Shown: positions 15,975 through 24,607, counted from the stretch's first letter. The stretch is 37,478 bases of DNA from Bdellovibrionales bacterium (GCA_005808505.1 SYLX01000061.1:1-37478); one strand, 5' to 3'. Made by a program: numbers and translations. Notes: generated by a model not told the origin, from the letters alone.

Positions 15975-16538
15975 TTACTTGTTAACTCGTTCGACGTAAT
16001 CGCCCGTGCGGGTATCAACTTTCAGCATATCGCCTTCGCTGATGTGCATGGGAACGTGAACGACGTAGCCAGTTTCGAGTTCGGCAGGCTTCGTTGCGCC
16101 AGTTACGGTGTTGCCTTTGAAGTTCGGGTCCGTCTTAACAACTTTCAAGACAACCGAATTCGGACAATCAACGCCGATCGCTTTTCCGTTGAACGTCATG
16201 ATGACGCAATCAAGGTTCTCGATCAGGAAGTTCTTCGCGTCACCAACGTCGTCTTCGTTCAGCGTGATTTGCTCGAAGTTCGATTGGTTCATGAAGTTGT
16301 AACCGTTGTCATCTTTGTAGAGGAACTGCATCTCGACCGTCGAGACATCCGCTACTTCAAACTTTTCACCTTGCTTGAACGTGTATTCACGGTTTTGGCC
16401 GGTGATCAGGTTCCTTAGTTTGCAACGTGTGAATTGGTTCCCTTTGCCGGGCTTCACGTGTTGGAAGTCAGTAACGGTGTACGGCTGACCTTCATAAAGA
16501 AGCTTTAAGCCTTTTTTGAAATCAGAAAGCTGATACAT
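15975..16538 (-). CDS. efp: Translation elongation factor P
   Basis: The 187-residue protein binds between the P and E sites of stalled ribosomes and lets them make consecutive proline bonds. The loop carrying the modified lysine is PGKGNQ (K32 in my numbering). Its modification, if any, cannot be read from this window: no EpmA, EpmB or EarP gene is present. The beta-barrel domains are recognisable: YTFKQGEKFEVADVSTVEMQFLY (second) and the C-terminal VPMHISEGDMLKVDTRTGDYVERVNK, a strong family signature. The open frame begins at 16574, but the ATG at 16538 (MYQLSDFKKG) has AAAGGA four bases before it. A terminator for the upstream TPR gene stands at 16553-16588, so efp probably has its own promoter or is expressed by read-through. 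Confidence 0.96.
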   Translation of the reverse strand: MYQLSDFKKGLKLLYEGQPYTVTDFQHVKPGKGNQFTRCKLRNLITGQNREYTFKQGEKFEVADVSTVEMQFLYKDDNGYNFMNQSNFEQITLNEDDVGDAKNFLIENLDCVIMTFNGKAIGVDCPNSVVLKVVKTDPNFKGNTVTGATKPAELETGYVVHVPMHISEGDMLKVDTRTGDYVERVNK

Positions 16539-16552
16539 AATGTCCTTTAGCC

Positions 16553-16588
16553 AAAAAGCAAAAAAGAAAAGCAACCCGTGCCGTTGCT
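16553..16588 (-). terminator. Intrinsic terminator between the TPR gene and efp
   Basis: On the minus strand, AGCAAC pairs with GTTGCT around GGCACGG, followed by TTTTCTTTTTT. It stands 62 bases after the TPR gene's stop and just before efp. Confidence 0.8.
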
Positions 16589-16650
16589 CTATGATCTTTG
16601 AAGTTTCAAGTTATCTGAGATTTGAAGCTCATGGTCAACCCCTGAGCCCG

Positions 16651-17490
16651 CTAAGCACGGCGCTCGCTGATTCGACGCAATAAAGTCTGGAGAACCTGCA
16701 TTTTACGCGCAACTTCCGGATCGGGCAGAGCCTGGGACGCAGGTTCGATCGCCCCATCGACTTCCATCTCGGCTGGCTCTTCGTAAGCTTGGGTTCGCTT
16801 TGCGAGAAGCCCGATTCGTTTATCGAGTTCAGGGGTCGGTCCGAGCTTGTCTCGCGCATCTTTCAAAACCCGTAGAGCTTTCTCGGGCTCGCCACGGATC
16901 GTAAATGCATCAGCAAGGCTGATCGCTCGGTCCAATTCCTTCGTTCGCCACTCGGCCGTGAGAGCTTGCACGGCATCATTCGGTGCGCGTGACTCCGCCA
17001 ATTCGGGTTCGATCGGTTCGGCGGGTTCCGCTTGGAAAACCGGGCGCATTTTGAAGAGCTCGTCGTCGTATTCGTCGGCCGAGAGGAATTCCCATTTGCG
17101 CACGGCTTTGAGTGCTTTTTCATCGTTGGGATTGAGAAACAAAACCATCTTGAAAGCGCGAAGAGCGTCTTTCGGACGACGGAGCTCAAGCAAGATTTCG
17201 CCAAGGAGCGAGTGAGCGAGAAGATTATCTGGCGAGAGTTCCACCGCTTTTTCAAGCTGCGTCAGCGCTTTCTCTTTTTCGTTTTTCTCAACGAGGATTT
17301 TGGCAAAAGCCACGCGCCCACCGGCGAACTCGGGATGAAGCTGCACGCCTTTTGAGCAGATGCGATTGGCCTCATCGAGAAGGCCCATTTGGCGATAAGC
17401 TTCCGCAAGTGGCGCGAAGATCCGCGACTTTGGATTCTTCTCGTACTCGATCTGGTATCGCTCGATAAATTCTGGAGAAATTGCGGCCAT
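16651..17490 (-). CDS. TPR repeat protein
   Basis: A 279-residue soluble protein of tetratricopeptide repeats: three to four at about residues 5-135 (SRIFAPLAEAYRQMGLLDEANRICSKGVQLHP, AFAKILVEKNEKEKALTQLEKAVELSPDN, AHSLLGEILLELRRPKDALRAFKMVLFLNPND). A variable Glu/Pro-rich linker and one more helical pair (about 180-215) follow. TPRs bind other proteins; the partner is unknown. No signal peptide is visible. The ATG at 17490 has only a weak ribosome binding site. It diverges from ruvC across 126 bases and is closed by the terminator at 16553-16588. A role in pilus or gliding assembly is known for some TPR families, but I see no support here. Confidence 0.8.
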   Translation of the reverse strand: MAAISPEFIERYQIEYEKNPKSRIFAPLAEAYRQMGLLDEANRICSKGVQLHPEFAGGRVAFAKILVEKNEKEKALTQLEKAVELSPDNLLAHSLLGEILLELRRPKDALRAFKMVLFLNPNDEKALKAVRKWEFLSADEYDDELFKMRPVFQAEPAEPIEPELAESRAPNDAVQALTAEWRTKELDRAISLADAFTIRGEPEKALRVLKDARDKLGPTPELDKRIGLLAKRTQAYEEPAEMEVDGAIEPASQALPDPEVARKMQVLQTLLRRISERRA

Positions 17491-17616
17491 CGCCGTTTAT
17501 TGTGGCAGCTCTTCAGAACCTACTCAAACCCTTTCCAGCTTGAAATCTAGGTCCAGGCGAGGTTCAATTGATCGTTTAATGGAGCCAAATCTGCGACGAA
17601 GTTCAGGAGCCTACGC

Positions 17617-18174
17617 GTGAAGGTCGTTTTGGGGATCGATCCTGGAAGCCTCTTCACCGGCTTCGGCGCCGTCCGGACGGATGGACAGCGGGTTGAGCTC
17701 GTCAGCTGCGGCATCATCGCGCCGCCGGCGACACTCCCTTTTAACGAGCGGATCGGGATCATCTCGGAAGAATTCGACGTTCTGCTTGAGAAACTCCGAC
17801 CTGATGTGACCGTTATCGAAAAAGTTTTCTTGGGAAAAAACGCCGACAGTGCCTTCAAGCTCGGCCATGCTCGCGGAGTTGCCGTTGCCGCGGCCGTGCG
17901 TTCTGGATGTGCGATCGCGGAGTACGCGGCGCGGGCTGTGAAAAAAGGCATCACGGGGAGTGGCGCTTCAAGCAAAGAGCAAGTGCAGCTGATTTTGTTT
18001 GCGGCACTCGGACTTAAAGGCCGTGCGCAAGCGGATGCCAGTGATGCTTTAGCACTTGCGTTTTATCATGCGCGCAATCTTGAAGTGCAGACGCATGTGG
18101 CGCGGCAGCGGCCAGTTACCCAGAAGAGCAAGTTGAGTAAAACGAGACAGAAAGCGGAACTGGAGGGGCAGTGA
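17617..18174 (+). CDS. ruvC: Holliday junction resolvase RuvC
   Basis: RuvC cuts Holliday junctions as a dimer, after branch migration by RuvAB. All four catalytic acids are present: D8 in LGIDPG, E68 in VIEKVF, and D140 and D143 in QADASDALALA, in register with E. coli D7, E66, D138 and D141. The start is GTG at 17617 with AGGAG seven bases upstream. At 185 residues the length is normal, with a Lys/Gln-rich tail after about 160. ruvA follows with a four-base overlap, giving the order ruvC-ruvA-ruvB. Confidence 0.97.
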   Translation: MKVVLGIDPGSLFTGFGAVRTDGQRVELVSCGIIAPPATLPFNERIGIISEEFDVLLEKLRPDVTVIEKVFLGKNADSAFKLGHARGVAVAAAVRSGCAIAEYAARAVKKGITGSGASSKEQVQLILFAALGLKGRAQADASDALALAFYHARNLEVQTHVARQRPVTQKSKLSKTRQKAELEGQ

Positions 18175-18803
18175 TCGGTTATCTGCGAGGGCAAATCAAA
18201 GAGCGGAGCGAAGAGGCGATCACGCTCGACGTTCAGGGTGTGGGGTACGAGCTTCATTGCTCGACCAATACGCTCGATGATCTTTTTGAACTCGAGAACG
18301 CCGCCGGTGACGTGCAGCTCTGGGTGCAAACGCACGTGCGCGAAGACGCGATCACGCTTTTTGGCTTTTCGACGTCGCTCGAAAAACGCATGTTCCTCTC
18401 GCTCCTCAAGGTGAATGGAGTTGGACCCAAGATGGCGCTCAAGATTCTTTCGGGCGCGCGCCTTGAGCAGCTCTCGAATATGATCGAAGCGGGTGACGTG
18501 AAGAGTTTGTCGAACCTCCCGAAAGTCGGAAAGAAAACGGCTGAGCAACTCATCCTCGCGCTCAAGGGTAAACTTGTGCTCGCACCCGAAAGTGAGCCGA
18601 AAAAAACTTCTGGCAAACGCGCGGCCGGCCAACAACCAGCGCTCCCTCGTTTCACGGGAGCGAGAGCCGATGTGCTCTCGGCCTTGGTGAATCTCGGCTT
18701 CCGTTTACAAGATGCCGAGCGAGTGGTGGCGGATCTCCCAGAAGACATCGAAATCCAACAAGGTGTGCGCCAAGGTCTGCAGGCGCTTTCGGGTTCTTTC
18801 TGA
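18171..18803 (+). CDS. ruvA: Holliday junction branch migration protein RuvA
   Basis: RuvA binds the four-way junction and loads the RuvB motor. The N-terminal OB domain begins IGYLRGQIKERSEEAITLDVQGVGYELHCS. Two helix-hairpin-helix motifs follow: LLKVNGVGPKMALKIL (about 82-97) and LSNLPKVGKKTAEQLIL (about 117-133). The C-terminal domain that binds RuvB (about 160-210) is present after a basic linker. At 210 residues the length is usual. GTG overlaps the ruvC stop (GTGA, 18171-18174), so translation is coupled. ruvB starts 34 bases later. Confidence 0.97.
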   Translation: MIGYLRGQIKERSEEAITLDVQGVGYELHCSTNTLDDLFELENAAGDVQLWVQTHVREDAITLFGFSTSLEKRMFLSLLKVNGVGPKMALKILSGARLEQLSNMIEAGDVKSLSNLPKVGKKTAEQLILALKGKLVLAPESEPKKTSGKRAAGQQPALPRFTGARADVLSALVNLGFRLQDAERVVADLPEDIEIQQGVRQGLQALSGSF

Positions 18804-18837
18804 GAACTTTCTTAGAAGTTGGGAATAGAGGTAGCTC

Positions 18838-19935
18838 ATGGAAACACTAAAAGAAAAATCCTCGAAGAAAAAATCCGCATCAAAGGCGACGTCCAAGTAC
18901 ACGCGAGAGATTTCGTTTGAGCCGGCCGACGCTGTGGAAGAAGCTCCGCGCGTAGTTGACGGCCACAAGCGCGATGGTGAAGCCGCCTGGGAGCAGAGTT
19001 TGCGCCCGCAACGGTTCGACGATTACGCAGGTCAGACGCGCGTGAAGGAGAAGCTCAAAGTCTTTGTCGAAGCCGCGAAAGGGCGCGATGAAGCACTCGA
19101 TCATATTCTTATCAGTGGGCCTCCCGGCCTCGGGAAGACAACGCTCGCAACGATCATCGCAAACGAGATGGGCGTCGACATCAAGACGACTTCGGGCCCT
19201 GCGCTCGATAAGAAAGGTGATCTTGCCGCCATCTTGACGGGTTTGAAGCCAAATTCCGTTTTGTTTATCGACGAGATCCATCGTCTCAATCGCGTCGTCG
19301 AAGAATATCTCTACAGCGCGATGGAAGATTACTACATCGATATCGTGACGGGTGAAGGCCTCGGCGCACGTTCGATGAAGTTTCAGCTCGTGCCCTTCAC
19401 GTTGATCGGAGCAACGACGCGCGCAGGGTTGCTGAATGCACCGTTTCGCGATCGTTTTGGCATCGTGGAGCGACTTTCGTTCTACGATCGTCCGACTCTC
19501 ACTTCGATCCTCATGCGCTCCGCTGAGCTCTTGGGAACGAAGATCAACGAAGGTGGCGCAGGTGAAATCGCCAAGCGCTGTCGCGGAACTCCGCGGATTG
19601 CGAACCGCTTGTTGAAGCGCGTGCGCGATTACGCGCAGGTCAAAGGGAACGGAGTGATCACCGAAGATCTCGCGAACTACGCGCTCGATCAGCTCGAAGT
19701 CGATCATCTCGGACTCGACGACATGGACCGTAAGATTCTCTCGCTCATTCACGAAAAATTCGCGGGTGGCCCGGTCGGGATCGAAACGCTTTCGGCAGCG
19801 CTCAGCGAGGAGAAGGACACGCTCGAAGAAGTCTATGAGCCATTCCTCATCCAAGAGGGACTGCTTCAAAAGACCCCGCGCGGCCGCATCGTCACCGCTC
19901 TCGCGAAAGAGCATCTCGAAGGCTTAAGCCAATAA
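18838..19935 (+). CDS. ruvB: Holliday junction branch migration ATPase RuvB
   Basis: RuvB is the AAA+ hexamer that pumps DNA through the junction. Walker A is GPPGLGKT (94-101), Walker B is FIDEIH (143-148), sensor 1 lies in IGATTRAG, and the arginine finger region is [10 protein letters not shown]. The C-terminal winged helix ([13 protein letters not shown]... onwards) is complete. At 365 residues it is about 30 longer than E. coli RuvB because of a Lys/Ser- and Glu-rich N-terminal tail (to about 50) before the first conserved segment, [21 protein letters not shown] precedes the ATG. The bidirectional terminator at 19934-19963 ends the operon. Confidence 0.97.
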   Translation: METLKEKSSKKKSASKATSKYTREISFEPADAVEEAPRVVDGHKRDGEAAWEQSLRPQRFDDYAGQTRVKEKLKVFVEAAKGRDEALDHILISGPPGLGKTTLATIIANEMGVDIKTTSGPALDKKGDLAAILTGLKPNSVLFIDEIHRLNRVVEEYLYSAMEDYYIDIVTGEGLGARSMKFQLVPFTLIGATTRAGLLNAPFRDRFGIVERLSFYDRPTLTSILMRSAELLGTKINEGGAGEIAKRCRGTPRIANRLLKRVRDYAQVKGNGVITEDLANYALDQLEVDHLGLDDMDRKILSLIHEKFAGGPVGIETLSAALSEEKDTLEEVYEPFLIQEGLLQKTPRGRIVTALAKEHLEGLSQ

Positions 19936-19963
19936 AAAAAGCGGCCCTTTCGGAGCCGCTTTT
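19934..19963. terminator. Bidirectional terminator between ruvB and the convergent exported-protein gene
   Basis: AAAAGCGGC pairs with GCCGCTTTT, with A-rich and T-rich ends that suit both directions. It lies directly on the ruvB stop and about 27 bases after the stop of the facing gene. Confidence 0.85.
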
Positions 19964-19989
19964 CCTACCGTCTTCTTTGAAGAGCGAAA

Positions 19990-20844
19990 TTAGTTTTGAA
20001 CTTGTGCCTGAAATTGCGCCTGAAATTGCGCCTGAAATTGTACGTCGATCAAACCGTTGAAGGCTTTTTTGAAGCCTCCAAGCGAGAGGCCGTCGCCCGT
20101 CTGGCTCACGCATTCCAGCGTAAACGCCGCGCCTGCGAACGAGACACGCGTGTGCCGGTAACCCGATTTGAATCCTTCTTCGATCTTTGCGGCTTGGAGA
20201 GCCTGACCATCAGCGAATGACGCTTTCCCTTGTCCCACTGGTCCGACCATGCATCGAATCTCGGTTTCAACGAGAAGCGATTCCGGAAGATCGTAAACAC
20301 GTCCATCGATGACGAACATGAGCCCAGGCTTACTTGCGACTCGTTGAAGTTCCTTCGCGTTAATCACCTTCATCGAAAGGCGGCTGGCTTCAACTTTGGA
20401 GAGAGGTGTCGTGTCCGATACGTCTTTTGCTTCGGGAATTTTAGCGCCGTCGCCGTGAAGTTCGCGGACACTTTTGCAAAGGTCGGCGAAGTCATCCGTC
20501 TTGGCGCTTTGACCGATAGCGGGAACGTTACAAACGTGAGCCGGGAAAGTCTTTTCAAGCTTCTCGCAAGCGGCGAATGCTTCGGGAACGTTCGGCGGCA
20601 ACTCGCCGACTTTGGCGTAATTCGCGATGATGTTGATCTGATTCGCTGCCGCTACGTAATCCATAACGAACGCTTCGGTGCAGGCGGGGATCTCGAGCGG
20701 AGCTGGTGGAGCTGCCTGGAAGAGACTGGTCGTTAAACCCAGAACCGTGCTGTTCACGGACTTCAGTTCAAACGATTTTTGAGAAGCTTGAGCTTCTGAA
20801 AAACCAACCGCGAGAACCAAAGAGGTGATCAAAATCAAATGCAT
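19990..20844 (-). CDS. Exported protein with a Q/F/A-repeat C-terminus, function unknown
   Basis: About 284 residues. A signal peptide (MHLILITSLVLAVGFSEAQA) is cleaved near residue 20. The mature protein has seven cysteines (for instance PACTEAF, AACEKLEK, HVCNVP, LCKSV, IRCMV, LECVS), fitting a periplasmic fold with disulfides. The final 16 residues repeat FQAQ three times, encoded by a 12-base tandem repeat at 20003-20038. I chose the ATG at 20844, seven bases after AAGGTGG; a GTG three codons upstream is less well placed. I do not recognise a family. It faces ruvB across a shared terminator. Confidence 0.7.
   Translation of the reverse strand: MHLILITSLVLAVGFSEAQASQKSFELKSVNSTVLGLTTSLFQAAPPAPLEIPACTEAFVMDYVAAANQINIIANYAKVGELPPNVPEAFAACEKLEKTFPAHVCNVPAIGQSAKTDDFADLCKSVRELHGDGAKIPEAKDVSDTTPLSKVEASRLSMKVINAKELQRVASKPGLMFVIDGRVYDLPESLLVETEIRCMVGPVGQGKASFADGQALQAAKIEEGFKSGYRHTRVSFAGAAFTLECVSQTGDGLSLGGFKKAFNGLIDVQFQAQFQAQFQAQVQN
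20003..20038 (-). repeat. Tandem repeat of 12 bases encoding FQAQ
   Basis: Three copies of TGYGCCTGAAAT in the plus strand, the first differing at one base, inside the end of the exported-protein gene. The unit is in frame, so a gain or loss of copies would lengthen or shorten the Gln-rich tail without frameshift. Confidence 0.85.
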
Positions 20845-20972
20845 CGAGCCCACCTTGTTGTGCCATGTGGATGAGGTTCCGGATGTTTACGCGATTGACC
20901 AAAGGCCCGCAAGGAGAATGGTCCTCGTGCCAGCGTCAGACTGTATTTCGTTCAGCCAAACTTACACGCGCA

Positions 20973-21281
20973 TCAAGGCAGGGAGCAGGAGTAACTTGTC
21001 TTCGAATAAAATGTGCTTGGGGTGTCGAGCGAGCAATGCTTGAAGTAGAACTGGAAATCGTTTGCGCGCCGGACTTTTTGTTCCTTGCTGTAAGTGAAAC
21101 CATCAGCAGCGTAGGCGGCGCTGTGAGGACGCGCGGATTCAGCGGCCCCTTCCGGTTCAGTCCCCAATCGGGTTTCGGTGCTGGCACAACCAGAAGCGGT
21201 GAGACAGGCCCAGGCTCCGGCACAAAGACCGGCCCTCAATCCGAGACGGGAAAATGATGTGGATCGATTCTTCAGCGGCAT
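20973..21281 (-). CDS. Small predicted lipoprotein with a conserved-looking Cys motif
   Basis: About 102 residues. The leader RLGLRAGLCAGAWACLTASGC ends in a lipobox (TASGC), so it is probably an outer-membrane or periplasmic lipoprotein. The C-terminal part reads FYFKHCSLDTPSTFYSKTSYSC; two cysteines spaced by 16 residues and the aromatic pattern suggest a small disulfide-bonded domain. I do not recognise it in a named family. The ATG at 21281 is preferred to a GTG two codons earlier because it is better spaced from an AGAG. The 128-base gap to the downstream exported gene shows nothing notable. Confidence 0.6.
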   Translation of the reverse strand: MPLKNRSTSFSRLGLRAGLCAGAWACLTASGCASTETRLGTEPEGAAESARPHSAAYAADGFTYSKEQKVRRANDFQFYFKHCSLDTPSTFYSKTSYSCSLP

Positions 21282-21588
21282 CTTCACTCTCTTCGGCTCG
21301 CTTCCTTTTTTGATAAACCAAGAACTCCTGCAGGGATAGGGTGTGTTGCTTCTTTTCCACAGGCGCAGTGACCTTTTTGCAACGCTTTTGCGAGAAGACG
21401 ACGGATTCTATGGGTGCCCGACCAAAATCCTGTTTCCGCCTTTGGATAAAATCCATAGTTATTCTGATAACTTATGATCTATGGTCCGGCGTGAGGGTTG
21501 GAACCTACCCAATACGATTCGTGGCCCAATTCTTGCCTCTTCCTTCAGTAAGTTCGTGTTTACCGAACGATGGGAAAGGCAATCCTCC
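21282..21588. promoter_or_regulatory. Intergenic region before lpxC with nested inverted repeats
   Basis: This 307-base gap lies between the lipoprotein (minus) and lpxC (plus). CCATAG (21453-21458) and CTATGG (21479-21484) form an outer inverted repeat. Inside it GTTAT-TCTG-ATAAC (21458-21471) forms an inner one, and TGGAT-AAA-ATCCA lies just upstream (21443-21455). TATGAT at 21473-21478 could be a -10 box, but no good -35 was found. A 99-codon open frame on the minus strand runs through this region, without a ribosome binding site. Confidence 0.35.
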
Positions 21589-22572
21589 ATGTTTTTGCAG
21601 CGAACAATTCGTAAGCCAGTCCGAATCGATGGCATTGGTCTCCACACTGGCGCACCGGCTTCGTTAACTTTCCGGCCCGCTCCTGCGAACACTGGAATCT
21701 ACGTTGTTCGCAGTGACCTTCCCGGAGCCCCCCATATTCATGTCAGTGCCGAACATGTTCGCGCAACGCAACTTGCGACGGTCTTAGGTGGTGCTGCGTT
21801 TTCAGTTTCGACGGTTGAGCATTGTTTGTCTTCACTCGCGGCTCTTCGCATCGATAATCTCCTCATTGAACTTTCGGGCCCCGAAATCCCGATCGGGGAC
21901 GGAAGCGCCGCCGTGTTCATGGAAGGCCTTCTGGCCGCCGGCTTGATCGATCAAGACGAGCCCCGTAAGTACGCTTACATCACGCAGCCCATCTTTTACG
22001 GCGACGGCGATAAGCATGCGTACGTTGTGCCTTATAACGGCCTGCGGATCACCGTAACGATTGATTTTGCGCATCCCTCGATTGGCCGCCAACAATTAGA
22101 TCTCGATATCAATGAAACGACGTTCGCGAGAGACCTCGCCCGCGCCCGCACGTTCGGATTTTTGAAGGACGTTGAAGCCATGCGCGCCAAGGGTCTTGCG
22201 CGCGGCGGAAGCCTTGAGAATGCCGTTGTCCTTGATCACGACTCGGTAATAAATCCTGAAGGACTTCGATTTGCTGATGAGTTCGTTCGCCACAAAATGC
22301 TCGACGCCCTTGGAGACTTGGTGACGCTCGGGATGCCCTTGATGGGGCATGTCGTGCTCTACAAAGCTGGTCACGATGTGATGAACCGATTAGTTAGAAA
22401 AATTCTGGAATCTAGCGATGCCTATCGCCGTGTAGAGTTAGGCGCATTGGCACCAGAAGATCTCGCCTCAACCTCGTACAACGAGGAGTTCCTGATCGCT
22501 TCAGGCAATTCTCCCTTCGCGTCCGCCACAGGTTTGACGCCAACCTTCCGCAACGGCGGCAACCTGCGGTAA
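21589..22572 (+). CDS. lpxC: UDP-3-O-acyl-N-acetylglucosamine deacetylase LpxC
   Basis: LpxC removes acetate from UDP-3-O-acyl-GlcNAc, the committed step of lipid A synthesis, in the cytoplasm. The zinc ligands are all present: H78 in STVEHCLSSL, H235 in RHKMLDALGD, and D239; the general-base region H262 (KAGHD) matches E. coli H265. The start is the ATG at 21589, which matches the family N-terminus FLQRTIRKPVRIDGIGLHTG; the frame opens 36 codons earlier, but that part is not conserved. AAAGG lies nine bases upstream. At 327 residues the length is typical. The gap upstream has dyads. Confidence 0.97.
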   Translation: MFLQRTIRKPVRIDGIGLHTGAPASLTFRPAPANTGIYVVRSDLPGAPHIHVSAEHVRATQLATVLGGAAFSVSTVEHCLSSLAALRIDNLLIELSGPEIPIGDGSAAVFMEGLLAAGLIDQDEPRKYAYITQPIFYGDGDKHAYVVPYNGLRITVTIDFAHPSIGRQQLDLDINETTFARDLARARTFGFLKDVEAMRAKGLARGGSLENAVVLDHDSVINPEGLRFADEFVRHKMLDALGDLVTLGMPLMGHVVLYKAGHDVMNRLVRKILESSDAYRRVELGALAPEDLASTSYNEEFLIASGNSPFASATGLTPTFRNGGNLR

Positions 22573-22677
22573 AAACCTAGAGTACTTGCATCAGTTCCGA
22601 AGTTTTGCTGTGATCGCCCGCGCAGACTCAAAGTGACGCGTGCGCAGCAGCTGGCTTGATTCTCCGTCTGGTCCGCC

Positions 22678-22737
22678 ATGCGCTTGCCGATCGGCCCACC
22701 CAAGGGCCCGCCCAAATGGCCATCAGAGAGGAATTGA
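22678..22737 (+). CDS. Possible proline-rich leader peptide upstream of ald
   Basis: An open frame of 19 codons plus stop ends 3 bases before the ald ATG. The product contains GPPKGPPKWP, that is two Pro-Pro pairs. The stop codon TGA is at 22735-22737 and the ald ribosome binding site lies over the last codons. There is no clear ribosome binding site before the ATG, and an in-frame stop (22657-22659) limits it to that start. Leader peptides that stall at prolines are known to sense EF-P or proline tRNA; that this is one is inference. Confidence 0.25.
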   Translation: MRLPIGPPKGPPKWPSERN

Positions 22738-22740
22738 AGC

Positions 22741-23847
22741 ATGATCATCGGCGTCCCGAAGGAAATTAAAATCAGTGAAAGCCGCGTCGGTCTTACGGAA
22801 GCCGGCGTAAAGCAACTCGTCCAAGAAGGCCATACGGTCTTCGTAGAGAAGGATGCAGGCCTCGGCTCTCGCATTGCGAACGAAGCGTTTGTACAAGCGG
22901 GAGGAAAACTCGTCGGCTCCGCAAAAGAACTCTACGCAAAAGCGGACATGATCTGGAAAGTGAAAGAGCCGCTTCCGGATGAATACGAACTCCTTCGTGA
23001 AAATCAGATTCTCTATACGTACCTTCACTTGGCGGCTGAACCGAAGCTCACGAAAGTTCTCGCTGAGCGAAAAGTCAAAGCGGTCGCTTACGAAACGATT
23101 CAGAATGCGGACGGAAGTTTGCCGCTTCTCACTCCGATGTCGGAAGTTGCCGGCCGCATGGCGACGCAAATCGGTGCTTTCTATCTTCAGAAAGATCACG
23201 GCGGAAAAGGCATTCTCCTCGGTGGAGTCACCGGCGTAAAACGCGGCAAAGTGACGATCATCGGCGGCGGGGTCGTAGGTATCAACGCGGCGAAAATGGC
23301 GGTTGGCCTCGGCGCGGACGTGACGGTTCTCGATGTGAACCAACGTCGACTTGAGTACCTTGATGACGTTTTCCAAGGGCGGCTTACGGTCCTTCACTCC
23401 AACACTTCGAACATCGAGCAGTCGGTGATCGAAAGTGATCTCGTAGTTGGCGGCGTTCTCGTTACCGGTTGGAAAGCGCCGGTGCTCGTGACGAAAGCGA
23501 TGATCGAGCAAATGCAACCGGGCTCAGTGGTGGTGGACGTTGCCGTTGACCAAGGTGGATGTATCGAGACTTGCCGTCCGACGAGCCACCAAAATCCGAC
23601 GTACGAAGTGGCTGGCGTTATTCATTACTGCGTTCCGAACATGCCTGGCGTCGTGGCTCGCACATCGACTTACGCGCTCACGAACGCAACTTTCCGCTAC
23701 GGCTCGATGCTGGCGCAACTTGGCGTGGAAGACGCGATCGCAAAAGATCCTGCGCTCTTTAAAGGACTCAACGTCTACAACGGGCACGTCACTTACGAGC
23801 CGGTTGCGAAGAGTTTGAACATGGATTACCGCCCTTATAGCATTTGA
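22741..23847 (+). CDS. ald: Alanine dehydrogenase
   Basis: Ald converts L-alanine to pyruvate and ammonia with NAD+, a reversible step linking amino acids to energy metabolism. The 368-residue length is typical. Substrate-site residues are R15 (ESRVGLT), K75 (WKVKEP) and H96 (YLHLAAEP); the NAD loop is GGGVVG (175-180), with D198 at the end of the following strand (VLDVN) for ribose. AGAGG is about ten bases upstream of the ATG. The gene ends 59 bases inside the convergent ComEC metallo-beta-lactamase gene. A bacterium that lives on amino acids would use this enzyme, but that is inference. Confidence 0.96.
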   Translation: MIIGVPKEIKISESRVGLTEAGVKQLVQEGHTVFVEKDAGLGSRIANEAFVQAGGKLVGSAKELYAKADMIWKVKEPLPDEYELLRENQILYTYLHLAAEPKLTKVLAERKVKAVAYETIQNADGSLPLLTPMSEVAGRMATQIGAFYLQKDHGGKGILLGGVTGVKRGKVTIIGGGVVGINAAKMAVGLGADVTVLDVNQRRLEYLDDVFQGRLTVLHSNTSNIEQSVIESDLVVGGVLVTGWKAPVLVTKAMIEQMQPGSVVVDVAVDQGGCIETCRPTSHQNPTYEVAGVIHYCVPNMPGVVARTSTYALTNATFRYGSMLAQLGVEDAIAKDPALFKGLNVYNGHVTYEPVAKSLNMDYRPYSI

Positions 23848-24607
23848 TTTCGAAGCGGAGATCGCCCCAATCTTCCGTGCGGAGGAGTGCGATCCCAAAT
23901 GACTTCAAACGATCGGCCACTTCTTTATGAGGGTGGCCGTATTTTTTTGACCGCGCACTCGCAATCGCTTGCCGCAATTGCGGCAAGGATTTCAGAAGTT
24001 TTTCCGACGTCGACGTGCGGCTCCCGTGGTGACCAAGTACGAGCAACCGAACTCCGCTCAATCTATCCTCGTTCACGGCCCACGCTTTTTCCTCAGCGTC
24101 AGTACTGTCACCCGGCAAAAGAATCGATCGCGCGAGCACAAAAACTCGGCTTGAAGCGTTTGGCGAGGCTCGCTGAGGCTTGAGCCACCGGGCTTTGGAC
24201 GCTCGCTTCAATTCGGCAAGTTCCGGCTGGACTGTGCTGGCGCACGGGGACAGATCCTTCATGTATTTTTGTTTATACTTTGCGTGGGGACCTGCAGGCC
24301 AGTGCGCTACGCACGTGCTCGATAGAGTCTTCTGGGCATGCGGTGCAAATCGAACGTGATCAAGGTCCCAATGACTGAAGCTCATTACATTAGGAACCGT
24401 TTGGCAGTGGGGCTTCATTCTCTTTAATGGATTGCGTTCTCCTCCCGCATCGAAATGATGGCAGCTTTCAAGTTGGCGCAAGGTCGCCCACGAACCTTGG
24501 CCCACGTTCCAAATGATGAACTCGGTCCTGCCTGACGGATCCACATGAATCTTACGAGCGTAGACGAGATTGAGAGCTAAACAAAAGAGGACGAGACCTA
24601 CGCGCAC
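23789..24607 (-). CDS. ComEC metallo-beta-lactamase-like domain as a separate protein
   Basis: About 272 residues. It corresponds to the C-terminal domain of ComEC, proposed to degrade the non-transported DNA strand during uptake. It begins with a hydrophobic segment (VGLVLFCLALNLVYA), then the metal-binding features: VGQGSWATL (family GQG), HFDAGG, SHWDLDH (HxDxDH), PGDS, and GHHGSRTSTS followed by KKYGHPHKEV. All the family landmarks are there. The frame opens at 24667, but the GTG at 24607 is favoured: AAAGGA stands six bases before it and it overlaps the stop of the transmembrane gene by ten bases. So the usual fused ComEC is here two coupled genes. The C-terminus overlaps the end of ald by 59 bases. 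Confidence 0.8.
   Translation of the reverse strand: MRVGLVLFCLALNLVYARKIHVDPSGRTEFIIWNVGQGSWATLRQLESCHHFDAGGERNPLKRMKPHCQTVPNVMSFSHWDLDHVRFAPHAQKTLSSTCVAHWPAGPHAKYKQKYMKDLSPCASTVQPELAELKRASKARWLKPQRASPNASSRVFVLARSILLPGDSTDAEEKAWAVNEDRLSGVRLLVLGHHGSRTSTSEKLLKSLPQLRQAIASARSKKYGHPHKEVADRLKSFGIALLRTEDWGDLRFEIKCYKGGNPCSNSSQPARK

Noticed and set aside
21157..21456. 99-codon minus-strand frame before lpxC
   Set aside because: Overlaps the start of the lipoprotein gene by about 125 bases and has no ribosome binding site; kept only as a mention.
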